Positions 56,474 through 64,000 of a DNA stretch of 64,000 nucleotides are shown here, in pieces. Position 1 is the first letter of the stretch; every line of letters begins with the position of its first letter. The stretch is from assembly GCF_006538325.1 (NCBI RefSeq), contig NZ_BJKK01000004.1, forward strand, positions 299,141-363,140, in the 5' to 3' direction. The notes below the pieces were generated by a model. It worked only from the letters and a program-made list of their open reading frames with translations. It did no database searches and had not been told where the DNA came from. This DNA is from Alteromonas sp. KUL42 (GTDB lineage Bacteria; Pseudomonadota; Gammaproteobacteria; Enterobacterales; Alteromonadaceae). Made by a program: the position numbers and the translations under genes.

Positions 56474-59400
56474 ATGAAAAGAATGTTGATCAATGCAACT
56501 CAGCAAGAAGAGTTGCGCGTTGCCCTTGTTGACGGGCAACGGTTGTACGATTTAGATATTGAAAGTCCTGGACACGAACAAAAGAAAGCCAACATCTACA
56601 AAGGTAAAATAACCCGCGTAGAACCTAGTCTTGAAGCTGCTTTCGTCGATTATGGCGCAGAACGCCACGGCTTCCTTCCTCTAAAAGAAATAGCGCGCAC
56701 TTACTTCCCCAAAGGTTATAAATTTGAAGGCCGTCCAAACATCAAAGATGTTATCAAGGAAGGTCAAGAAGTTATCGTTCAAATTGACAAAGAAGAGCGC
56801 GGACAAAAAGGCGCAGCGTTAACAACCTTTTTGTCGCTAGCCGGTAGTTACCTTGTTCTTATGCCGAACAACCCACGTGCTGGTGGTATTTCTCGCCGCA
56901 TAGAGGGCGATGAGCGTACCGAGTTAAAAGAATCACTGAGCAAATTAGATTTACCTGATGGCATGGGTCTCATTGTACGTACCGCAGGTGTAGGTAAATC
57001 ATACGAAGAATTAGAGTGGGATTTAAAAGTTCTACTTACTCACTGGGAAGCAATTTCAAGTGTCGCTGAAGAGCGCGAAGCGCCATTTCTTATTCACCAG
57101 GAAAGCAATGTTATTGTTCGTGCAATTCGCGACTATCTGCGTCGTGACATTGGTGAAATTCTTATCGACAAGACCAGTATTTACGAACAAGCACTTCAGC
57201 ATATCCAGTTGGTTCGCCCTGACTTTGCTAGTCGTGTGAAGTTATACAGAGGCGAAGTTCCTCTGTTCAGTCACTATCAAATTGAGAGCCAAATTGAATC
57301 TGCGTTTCAACGCGAAGTGCGCCTGCCCTCAGGCGGTTCAATTGTTATCGACCCAACTGAAGCACTAACCTCTATCGATATCAACTCAGCACGCGCGACA
57401 AAAGGCGGTGATATTGAAGAAACAGCACTTAACACTAACTTAGAAGCTGCAGACGAAATCGCTCGTCAATTGCGCCTTCGCGACTTAGGTGGTTTAGTGG
57501 TTATCGACTTCATCGATATGACACCAGTAAGACACCAACGCGAAGTAGAAAACCGTATGAAAGATGCGGTAAGAAGTGACCGTGCACGTGTACAGTTAGG
57601 TCGAATATCTCGCTTTGGCCTGCTTGAAATGTCACGTCAGCGTTTGCGTCCATCACTAGGTGAGTCTGCCCACCACGTATGCCCGCGCTGCTCTGGTCAC
57701 GGTACTATCCGTGGTACAGAATCACTTGCATTGTCTATTCTTCGCATTCTTGAAGAAGAAAGTATTAAAGAAAACACCGGGCAAATTGAAGCGCAATTAC
57801 CTGTGCCAGTTGCAACTTACCTTCTTAACGAGAAGCGTAAGTCTATTCAACTATTAGAAAAACGTCACGGTGTGAATTTGCTACTTATTCCAAATGCAAA
57901 TTTGGAAACACCACACTATCAAGTATTGCGTCGTCGTCCAGATGACATAGTGTCAGAAGCAAGCTACGACGTTGAGCTAATGCCTGCAGTTGAAGCTGAA
58001 ACGGAATCGACAACGACAGCCCCAGCTAAGCGTGAAGAACCAGCGCTTAAAGGCCTTGTTGCGCCAACAGCAGCCCCTGTAGTTGCGCCTAAAGAAGAAA
58101 CTGTAGCGACGAAGAGCGATGACGTTCCATCGATGTTTGCACGTTTTGGCAAATGGATAAGCGATCTGTTTGGCAGTGATAGCGAGCAAGACAGTTCAAA
58201 AGAGAAAAAACAGAGTTCTGAAAGTAATAATAGAAACGCACGTAACCGCAACAATGACGATCGTCGCCGTAAGCCGCGCAACAAGAATAATCGCCGCAAT
58301 GCTCAAGGCCGTGATCAAAACAAAGATAACGAGCAGCAAGACAATCGCAGGTCACGCACAGAACAACGTTCAGAGCAAGATGACAAGCGCAATAACAAAG
58401 GTCGCAAGCCTCGTAAGCAACAGCAGCCGCGTGATGAGCAGCAAAAGCCTAAGCATGACAAGCCAGAAGGTGAGCAACAAGAAAATCAAGCGCAGAAAAA
58501 GCGTGAAGTTGCAGAGCGCAGAAAACGTCGTGATAAACGCCGTACAGTGCGTGTGAAGAAAGATGAAAACGGTCAAGCGTTAAACGAACAAAGCGACTCT
58601 GGTGTAATTAGCGCAGACAACACACCTGCTGTGCCAAAAGAAGTAAAATCAGAATCTAAGCCTAAACAACAAAAGGCTGATAAACCTGAATCTACTACAA
58701 AACCAGAAACGCAGCGCGTTGAAAATACAGAAAAAACTAAAGCAAAGGCAGCTGTGGCTGAAAAAGCCAATTCTGCAAAGCAAAGCGATGGTATCGAAGA
58801 TAGTAAAGATATTGCGCAAAGCAACGTGGAAGAAAAAGCGGCCGACGTAGTTGAGACTGAACAAACGCAGGACAATACTTCAGACGATACGGCGCAAAAA
58901 CGCGAAGGCCGTGGACGTTCACGTCGTTCTCCGCGTCATGTACGTGCAGCGGGTCAACGCCGTAAGAAAGAAGCGCAACAGCACGATGAAGACAGCATTT
59001 CAGATGGCGTAACGCAAACGCAGCCTGCTAAGACTGAAGCGGTTCAAGATGAACTTCAATTTGATGTTGAGCCAGCACCGGTCGCTTCAGAGAAGGTAGA
59101 GGCACCTGTTGCTGAACCTACAACTGATAAATCTTCAGAAGATAGCCAACCTTCCGTTGAGAAAGAGCCTTCAGCGCAAGAAGAGCCTTCAGCGAAGAAA
59201 GAGCCCTCAACTGAAAGTGAAACTTCAGCCGAGGACAAACCTTCTGAAACTGAACAATCTACTGAGATTGAGCAGCCTGAAACGGTTACGCAAGCGCCAG
59301 TAGAAGAAGCTGTTGAAGCGAAAGCTGAAGTTTCTGATGCCGCAACTCCACCTGAGCAAGTAGAAATAAACTTATCTAGCTCAGATGAAACCGCGTCGGA

Positions 59401-59797
59401 CACTGAAGTAAGCAAAGTTACTAGCGCAGAAAACGAAGCGCCTGTTACAGAAACAGCAAATGATGATAAGCCTGCTGCGGTAGCAAAAGATGAAACTCCA
59501 GCAATTGAAAGCAGAGTTTCAGCAGCAACCGAAGCAACTGCGCCAAGTCTAGCGGCAAGCGGAGCAGGCAAACGCCGTGCATCGCACGCTATGGCCCTTC
59601 CTACATCAGTAAATGACACATTTGTTGACGTCGCATTAACTGCTAAAGCCGACGATGCTCGCCCAGTACTGAGCGTATCAGGCAAAGCAGCAGCATTGTC
59701 GTTTGCAACAGCCAAGGCATCTGCGCCTATGACGCTACCTGCAACAGTTGACGCAATAGAAAACAGTGATGAAACTACACAAGCAGTCGAAGCCTAA
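56474..59797 (+). CDS. rne: Ribonuclease E
   Basis: A 1107-residue RNase E from ATG 56474 ([20 protein letters not shown]), the universal start; the frame is open 39 bases further upstream. The catalytic half is highly conserved: S1 domain (about 37-120), RNase H-like and DNase I-like parts with D302 ([14 protein letters not shown]) and D345 ([10 protein letters not shown]), and the zinc link [11 protein letters not shown]. After residue 525 come an amphipathic membrane-targeting helix ([15 protein letters not shown], about 553-567), Arg-rich RNA-binding stretches, and acidic Glu/Ser/Pro repeats (about 885-980). It scaffolds the degradosome and starts mRNA decay and rRNA/tRNA processing. Confidence 0.97.
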   Translation: MKRMLINATQQEELRVALVDGQRLYDLDIESPGHEQKKANIYKGKITRVEPSLEAAFVDYGAERHGFLPLKEIARTYFPKGYKFEGRPNIKDVIKEGQEVIVQIDKEERGQKGAALTTFLSLAGSYLVLMPNNPRAGGISRRIEGDERTELKESLSKLDLPDGMGLIVRTAGVGKSYEELEWDLKVLLTHWEAISSVAEEREAPFLIHQESNVIVRAIRDYLRRDIGEILIDKTSIYEQALQHIQLVRPDFASRVKLYRGEVPLFSHYQIESQIESAFQREVRLPSGGSIVIDPTEALTSIDINSARATKGGDIEETALNTNLEAADEIARQLRLRDLGGLVVIDFIDMTPVRHQREVENRMKDAVRSDRARVQLGRISRFGLLEMSRQRLRPSLGESAHHVCPRCSGHGTIRGTESLALSILRILEEESIKENTGQIEAQLPVPVATYLLNEKRKSIQLLEKRHGVNLLLIPNANLETPHYQVLRRRPDDIVSEASYDVELMPAVEAETESTTTAPAKREEPALKGLVAPTAAPVVAPKEETVATKSDDVPSMFARFGKWISDLFGSDSEQDSSKEKKQSSESNNRNARNRNNDDRRRKPRNKNNRRNAQGRDQNKDNEQQDNRRSRTEQRSEQDDKRNNKGRKPRKQQQPRDEQQKPKHDKPEGEQQENQAQKKREVAERRKRRDKRRTVRVKKDENGQALNEQSDSGVISADNTPAVPKEVKSESKPKQQKADKPESTTKPETQRVENTEKTKAKAAVAEKANSAKQSDGIEDSKDIAQSNVEEKAADVVETEQTQDNTSDDTAQKREGRGRSRRSPRHVRAAGQRRKKEAQQHDEDSISDGVTQTQPAKTEAVQDELQFDVEPAPVASEKVEAPVAEPTTDKSSEDSQPSVEKEPSAQEEPSAKKEPSTESETSAEDKPSETEQSTEIEQPETVTQAPVEEAVEAKAEVSDAATPPEQVEINLSSSDETASDTEVSKVTSAENEAPVTETANDDKPAAVAKDETPAIESRVSAATEATAPSLAASGAGKRRASHAMALPTSVNDTFVDVALTAKADDARPVLSVSGKAAALSFATAKASAPMTLPATVDAIENSDETTQAVEA

Positions 59798-59826
59798 CAG
59801 CGAGTTGCAAGTAGTTTAAAACACGC

Positions 59827-59863
59827 AAAAGCCGTTTAATGATTTTCATTAAGCGGCTTTTTT
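59827..59863 (+). terminator. Rho-independent terminator after rne
   Basis: Stem AAAAGCCGTTTAATGA / TCATTAAGCGGCTTTT (one mismatch) with a short loop and T tail, 30 bases after the rne stop. Confidence 0.9.
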
Positions 59864-59934
59864 AATGAGCCCTACAAATAGGAAATCAAAGCCAGCAGTG
59901 AATTATGCAACTTTTTAGCGATCAAATGAGGGAA

Positions 59935-60831
59935 TTACCAAACTTCATCTAATCTGTGTTGATAATTACCTATATCGACCCTCGGAGTATCTAAGTCCCA
60001 GATATCGCAACAAGCATTATATTTTTCTATTGCATCTGACATAGTGATAATCGGTGTTTCAATGTACCTTTCAATATGATGACAAGGATGAACAAGTCGC
60101 GAGCGAACACCTGACCACGCATCGAACAACGCGCCAACATCTATGGCTATACCTCCACGTTGCTTTATCCAATGACAGTATATTTTTCCCAGTCCACCAG
60201 CACCAACTAAAAACAGCGCACCTTGATAAGGGACATCAAGCGTTTCATATATTTCTTTATATCTATCGGGAAAATGGCACCCAAGCTCTTCGCCTAAAAA
60301 TTCACGTTCAGCGCGTACAATGTAATTCTTAGTCTCGTTTACTCGAAAATATTCCTTAATTATGCCACTGATATCTCTCGCACCAATTAACCCAACGAAC
60401 TCTCTGTCTTTTAGTATTTTTCTATAAAGCTGACAGAACGTTAGATAGCGGTGAATACCGGCATCAGTAAAAGCCATATTACTCTTGGCTAAGTTATAAT
60501 GCTCAATTGTATCGAAAACTTGTTGGTAACCCTTATGACGCAATTTTTGCTTTTCCCTAGGAATACCCAAAACATCTGCATTCCGAACAGCCTCCCTTAT
60601 TGAATGACTCAGCACTTCTAGCTCTTCATCAGGCATACTCACATCATCAAACCATACCCTCAAGCTTCTATTCACTTCTTTCCTAGACGAGATAGTTGGA
60701 AATCCCATTAGTTCACCTTCGCCATCGCCAAGGCGAATTAGAGATGTTGGAAGCTTCGCTTCGATTCGCTGTATTAAAAAATCCGCAACTTCAAATCCGT
60801 TTAACTTTTCACTGTCCAAAACTTTCACCAT
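59935..60831 (-). CDS. GT-D fold glycosyltransferase-like protein
   Basis: A 298-residue protein with SLIRLGDGEGELMGF (residues about 30-45): the RLGDGE motif is the DxE site of the GT-D (DUF1792) fold. FVGLIGARDIS and ALFLVGAGGLGKIYCHWIKQRGGIAIDVG-type segments follow, with IDVGALFDAWSGVRSR near the end, all as in this family. Known members transfer a sugar onto glycosylated surface adhesins. No glycosylation partner lies here; it stands as an orphan between rne and a phosphotransferase gene. The ribosome site is weak. Confidence 0.8.
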   Translation of the reverse strand: MVKVLDSEKLNGFEVADFLIQRIEAKLPTSLIRLGDGEGELMGFPTISSRKEVNRSLRVWFDDVSMPDEELEVLSHSIREAVRNADVLGIPREKQKLRHKGYQQVFDTIEHYNLAKSNMAFTDAGIHRYLTFCQLYRKILKDREFVGLIGARDISGIIKEYFRVNETKNYIVRAEREFLGEELGCHFPDRYKEIYETLDVPYQGALFLVGAGGLGKIYCHWIKQRGGIAIDVGALFDAWSGVRSRLVHPCHHIERYIETPIITMSDAIEKYNACCDIWDLDTPRVDIGNYQHRLDEVW

Positions 60832-61059
60832 GTAAACTTAATACCCTTTTTATGAAAACTAAACCAGTACTCTTTCGTTCCGTTCGGTCCTACTTTATTA
60901 TGAACTATTTATCGAGTGATATCTCTTTAGATCTTTTAGCAAGCAAACACGTTACATTCATGAATTTAAAAACAAATGTTCTTTTATCGACGTTATGATG
61001 TATTGTGAAGTATATAAAGAATTGCCAATGGAAAGTTCGTCAAAAGTAACCTTAAATCC

Positions 61060-62112
61060 ATGCCAGAAACCATAGATACTCGATTTATTCAGTACCTTGA
61101 AGATGCCTGCGGCGCCTCAGTCAGTGAACCTCAAATTATTCAACATTTGTGGAGTGGATATGGTGTATGCTTTCGTGCCACCCTATCTTCGGTTAACACC
61201 TCAAATAAGCGCTTCTCAAAACCAACGCCTGTGGTGGCAAAATGCGTAACACCACCGGATGTTTTATCGCACCCAAAAGGCTGGAACGGCGAAGCCGGCC
61301 ACAATAGAAAATTAGCTTCTTTTAAAATTGAAAATAGCTTTTATCAACACCTTCAGCCGCTTACCAATCAAGATTGTTATGTACCAAGGTGTATTGCCGT
61401 TAAACAATGGCAACAAGGCTCAATGTTAGTCATGGAAGATTTAGTATCAGCGGGTTTTTCCAATACCACGCTCACCTTAACCGTGAAGCGAGCAAAAACG
61501 GTACTAGCATGGCTTGCAAACTTTCACGCTCGGTTTTTATCATTCGATGCAAGCACAGTATTAAAGGATGTGGATGTTTGGTCAGAAGGAAGCTATTGGC
61601 ATTTAGATACCCGACAAGATGAGTACCAACGCATGCCAAAGGGAGCACTGAAAACGCATGCAGCAACTATCGCAATGAGGCTTGCCAATGCGAAATATAA
61701 AACATTGATTCACGGCGATGCCAAAGTGGCTAACTTCTGTTTTTCTTCTGATTTTAGCGCTTGCGCCGCCGTAGACTTTCAATACGTAGGGTTTGGAATA
61801 GGCGTCAAAGATGTCGCCTACTTTCTGGGAAGCGCATTAAGTGATGAAGATCAGCGGGCACATGGCGAAAGCTGTTTATCTGACTATTTTACCCTATTAA
61901 AACAAGCCCTCACCCAGCGCAATATTATAAGTCCCAATGAAAAGACATGTCTTAATACACAACAGATAGATGAACTCATTGAAGAATGGAAATACTTGTA
62001 TAGTTTTGCGTGTGCCGACTTTCATCGCTTTTTAGCCGGATGGAGCCCTGAACACTGGAAAATAAATAGCGAGCTACAACGTCAAACTGATATTGCACTT
62101 TCGCAGTTGTAA
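61060..62112 (+). CDS. Kinase-like phosphotransferase (ecdysteroid kinase / aminoglycoside phosphotransferase fold)
   Basis: A 350-residue small-molecule kinase fold. The lysine of VVAKCVTPP lies in the N-lobe; LVMEDLVSAGF is the hinge; the catalytic loop is LIHGDAKVANFCF (HGDxxxxN); the metal-binding Asp is in AVDFQYVGFGIGVKDVAYFLG. The DFQ and the GxGxxDVAYF segment are characteristic of the EcKinase/DUF1679 group rather than of antibiotic-resistance enzymes. Substrate unknown. Single gene, divergent from the GT-D gene. Confidence 0.84.
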   Translation: MPETIDTRFIQYLEDACGASVSEPQIIQHLWSGYGVCFRATLSSVNTSNKRFSKPTPVVAKCVTPPDVLSHPKGWNGEAGHNRKLASFKIENSFYQHLQPLTNQDCYVPRCIAVKQWQQGSMLVMEDLVSAGFSNTTLTLTVKRAKTVLAWLANFHARFLSFDASTVLKDVDVWSEGSYWHLDTRQDEYQRMPKGALKTHAATIAMRLANAKYKTLIHGDAKVANFCFSSDFSACAAVDFQYVGFGIGVKDVAYFLGSALSDEDQRAHGESCLSDYFTLLKQALTQRNIISPNEKTCLNTQQIDELIEEWKYLYSFACADFHRFLAGWSPEHWKINSELQRQTDIALSQL

Positions 62113-62177
62113 AGCGCTAAGGTCAGCACACTCTAATAGCTCCCCCTCTACACCCACAAAAGCTTTACACTTAATTC

Positions 62178-62205
62178 ATATAATTGCCACCGGTGGCAAT
62201 TATAT
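62178..62205. promoter_or_regulatory. LacI-family operator, 28-bp perfect palindrome
   Basis: The palindrome is perfect over 28 bases, centred between 62191 and 62192. Its core TGCCACCGGTGGCA fits the LacI-family operator pattern TGNNANCGNTNNCA exactly. It overlaps the candidate -35 of the promoter below, so the regulator would be a repressor released by a sugar. No LacI gene is in the window. Confidence 0.8.
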
Positions 62206-62221
62206 TTAAAGTAGGTATACT
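62194..62221 (+). promoter_or_regulatory. Candidate promoter for the CE12/GH43 genes
   Basis: TGGCAA (62194-62199), 16 bases, TATACT (62216-62221). It is weak at -35, good at -10, and 65 bases before the esterase start codon. Its -35 lies inside the palindrome. Confidence 0.4.
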
Positions 62222-62286
62222 ACGCCCTATCATCAAGGGCCTGTTGGCAACGTTCAGTTCAAACATATCTAAGAATAAGGTAAAAA

Positions 62287-63072
62287 ATGGCAACTTGTAC
62301 TCGTATTCTCTCTACAATTTTATTAGTGGCTTTCTCACTTACGGCTTGTGCAAAACAGCAATTGTTTATGGCTGGCGACTCTACAATGGCGATTAAGGAT
62401 CCTAAAGATTACCCTGAGACAGGCTGGGGTGTTCCTTTTGCTACTTTCTTTTCAGACCAAGTAGATGTTATTAATCTTGCTAAAAATGGTAGAAGTACAA
62501 GAACCTTTATAGAAGAAGGCTTATGGCAACACATCGTAGACAATGCCAAGAAAGGTGACTTTCTGATCATTCAGTTTGGTCACAACGACGAGTCTGAAGC
62601 TAAAAAAGACAGATACACCACACCTGAAGAATATCAAACAAACATCAGCAACATGATTGCCTTTGCGCAAGAAAAGGAAATGAGTGTAATTTTGATGACC
62701 CCTGTCACCCGACGTTACTTTGATGAAAATGAACACATTGAGCAAACTCATGCCTATTCTCAATACGTAAGAAAGCTGGCGAAATCGTACAATAATTCTG
62801 ATGAAAGCAAATTTCTGTTTATTGATATGGATGAAATAACCCGCCGCTATTTTCAAGAGCAAGGCGATGCACTGTCGCAACTGCGCTTTATGCACATAAA
62901 GCCCAACACACACCCTAACTACCCTAACGGGGTAAAAGACAATACACATTTTAATGAATTAGGTGCGCGGGAGGTTGCGCAATTGGTATTGGCTGAATTA
63001 AAAGCAGCAAACCACCCTTTGTCAAAACCCTTGCGCAGGGTAGACCCAAAGCACTTGAAGTTAAGCTATTAA
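62287..63072 (+). CDS. SGNH esterase lipoprotein, rhamnogalacturonan acetylesterase-like (CE12)
   Basis: A 261-residue GDSL/SGNH hydrolase. The signal ILLVAFSLTAC ends in a lipobox with C21. Block I is FMAGDSTMAIKDPKDYPETGWG (nucleophile S32), block II Gly in NLAKNGRSTRTF, block III IIQFGHND, and block V DNTHFNELGA with the Asp and His. This layout fits rhamnogalacturonan acetylesterases that remove acetyl groups from pectin. It is behind a LacI-type operator and 99 bases before a GH43-like gene, so both belong to a pectin-type degradation locus. Confidence 0.9.
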   Translation: MATCTRILSTILLVAFSLTACAKQQLFMAGDSTMAIKDPKDYPETGWGVPFATFFSDQVDVINLAKNGRSTRTFIEEGLWQHIVDNAKKGDFLIIQFGHNDESEAKKDRYTTPEEYQTNISNMIAFAQEKEMSVILMTPVTRRYFDENEHIEQTHAYSQYVRKLAKSYNNSDESKFLFIDMDEITRRYFQEQGDALSQLRFMHIKPNTHPNYPNGVKDNTHFNELGAREVAQLVLAELKAANHPLSKPLRRVDPKHLKLSY

Positions 63073-63171
63073 GCGCAGTAATCGTTGACCGGTGAACTTT
63101 GAACTCAGTGTAAACATTGGCGTTCACACCTAAAACGTTTCTATGATGCATGCTAATTAAAGGAAAAGACG

Positions 63172-64000
63172 ATGAAAATAATGTGCAATAAGCATGTTCG
63201 TCAACTGAGTATTTTTACGCTCCTAAGTGTTGCACTAAGCGTACAAGCTAACCCCCTCCCGTTAGGTGAGGGCTTACGCACAGCCGACCCTTTTGCCCGC
63301 GTATGGCCAGACGGTAAAATGTATATTTATACTAGCCATGACCTGGAATGCCAAAAAGACTTTCACATGCAAGATTGGATGGCGTTCTCTTCAACTGATT
63401 TAAAGAGTTGGACTAATCATGGCGCTATTTTAAGCCTTGAAGATTTGAGCTGGGCTGACAATTACGCATGGGCGCCCGATGCGGCTTACAAGAACGGAAA
63501 ATACTACCTTGTATTTCCCGCTGGCACAGGGTTTAAAGACAGAGTCAATCCAGAGAACAGTACCAAGTGGATGAGTATTGGCATTGCAGAGAGCAACTCA
63601 CCTACTGGCCCTTTCAAAGACATGATTGGCAAGCCACTTTGGACAACACCCTACGCTAACGACCCCAGTATTTTCATTGATGATGATAGCCAAGCTTATT
63701 TGTATTTTCACGGAAAGGGTCAAGATTACAACGTGATAAAAATGCGTGATGACATGCGTGGCGTTGAAGGCGATTTTATCAAGATGGATATGGGCGGCTA
63801 TGAACCTAAAATGGAAGGCCCATGGATTTTTAAGCGCGGTAAATATTACTACTACACCATGCCTGAAAATAATCGCGTTTTAACCTACTACATGGCAACG
63901 TCGCCCACTGGGCCTTGGGAATACAAAGGTGCTTTTATGGAGCAAGAGCACCAAAGCAATAATCACCACTCTATTGTGGAATATCAAGGCCAGTGGTTTT
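63172..64000 (+). CDS. Glycoside hydrolase family 43-like enzyme (3' truncated by window)
   Basis: Starts at ATG 63172 with AGGA (63161-63164) upstream and stays open to the window end (276 codons seen). A signal peptide (HVRQLSIFTLLSVALSVQA) is followed by a five-bladed propeller: base Asp in TADPFARVWPDGK, pKa-modulating Asp in NDPSIFIDDD, acid Glu in KMEGPWIFKRGKYY. GH43 enzymes release arabinose or xylose from plant or algal polysaccharides. The exact subfamily cannot be told. Confidence 0.88.
   Translation, partial: MKIMCNKHVRQLSIFTLLSVALSVQANPLPLGEGLRTADPFARVWPDGKMYIYTSHDLECQKDFHMQDWMAFSSTDLKSWTNHGAILSLEDLSWADNYAWAPDAAYKNGKYYLVFPAGTGFKDRVNPENSTKWMSIGIAESNSPTGPFKDMIGKPLWTTPYANDPSIFIDDDSQAYLYFHGKGQDYNVIKMRDDMRGVEGDFIKMDMGGYEPKMEGPWIFKRGKYYYYTMPENNRVLTYYMATSPTGPWEYKGAFMEQEHQSNNHHSIVEYQGQWF

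Noticed and set aside
57964..59715. Several long antisense and alternate-frame ORFs inside the rne 3' half
   Set aside because: The low-complexity Glu/Ala/Ser repeats of RNase E keep other frames open; none has a ribosome site or sensible protein pattern.
62184..62396. 70-codon open frame overlapping the LacI-type operator and the esterase start
   Set aside because: It overlaps a regulatory palindrome and the start of a clear gene in another frame; the shared codon pattern belongs to the esterase.

Overview
The window looks like chromosome of a marine gammaproteobacterium of the Alteromonadales, most probably Alteromonas or a close relative. This is inferred from the moderate G+C, the protein sequences (RNase E, AcpP, Fur and FabF all look like this group) and the gene order rluC / yceF / yceD-rpmF-plsX-fabHDG-acpP-fabF-pabC-mltG-tmk-holB-tatD. 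No tRNA, rRNA, CRISPR array, transposase or integrase was seen.

Layout. 1-1270: 3' part of a serine beta-lactamase-fold hydrolase followed by a MarR regulator. 1310-4055: a chemoreceptor divergent from fur. 4176-7663: a minus-strand operon for 5-oxoproline (pxpA, pxpB, pxpC) ending in a D-amino-acid transaminase. 7729-9076: CvfB-like RNA-binding protein and a YhfA/OsmC protein. 9305-16892: RND efflux operon with a lipoprotein adaptor and two different permeases. 17069-20704: small secreted protein, DUF2189 membrane protein, alaA and yfbR. 20844-28283: a pair of unknown membrane proteins, then a large three-sensor-domain hybrid kinase translationally linked to an HD-GYP response regulator. 28284-31531: dNTPase and the periplasmic methionine sulfoxide repair pair msrP-msrQ. 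31607-34603: yqaA (frameshifted), an SOS-controlled sulA-like gene, ychJ, a DJ-1/PfpI protein and small membrane proteins. 35011-36831: M2 (ACE-like) peptidase lipoprotein. 36947-39591: yqjD/yqjE/yqjK-like envelope stress genes, a membrane protein/XRE pair and an FMN oxidase-like protein.

39612-53984 is the fatty acid and cell envelope cluster: it supplies acyl-ACP synthesis (plsX, fabH, fabD, fabG, acpP, fabF), folate (pabC), peptidoglycan termination (mltG), dTMP kinase (tmk) and the clamp-loader subunit delta prime (holB). This conserved run is broken between mltG and tmk by about 2.6 kb carrying an unusual chemoreceptor and a membrane protein, with a 138-nt duplicate of the mltG 3' end at the tmk side. 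54002-59797: a HAD phosphatase, rluC and rne with a long leader. 59935-64000: a GT-D fold protein, a kinase-like phosphotransferase, and the start of a polysaccharide utilisation locus (CE12-like esterase, GH43-like enzyme) behind a perfect LacI-family type palindrome.

The most notable observations are: (1) the chemoreceptor whose membrane part resembles the small nitrate/nitrite transporter NrtS, sitting in the mltG-flanked insertion; (2) two single-base frameshifts in A7 runs, one in the normally essential fabG and one in yqaA; (3) a YfbR whose HD motif is HE; (4) clear LexA boxes and a LacI-type operator that assign regulation directly from sequence.
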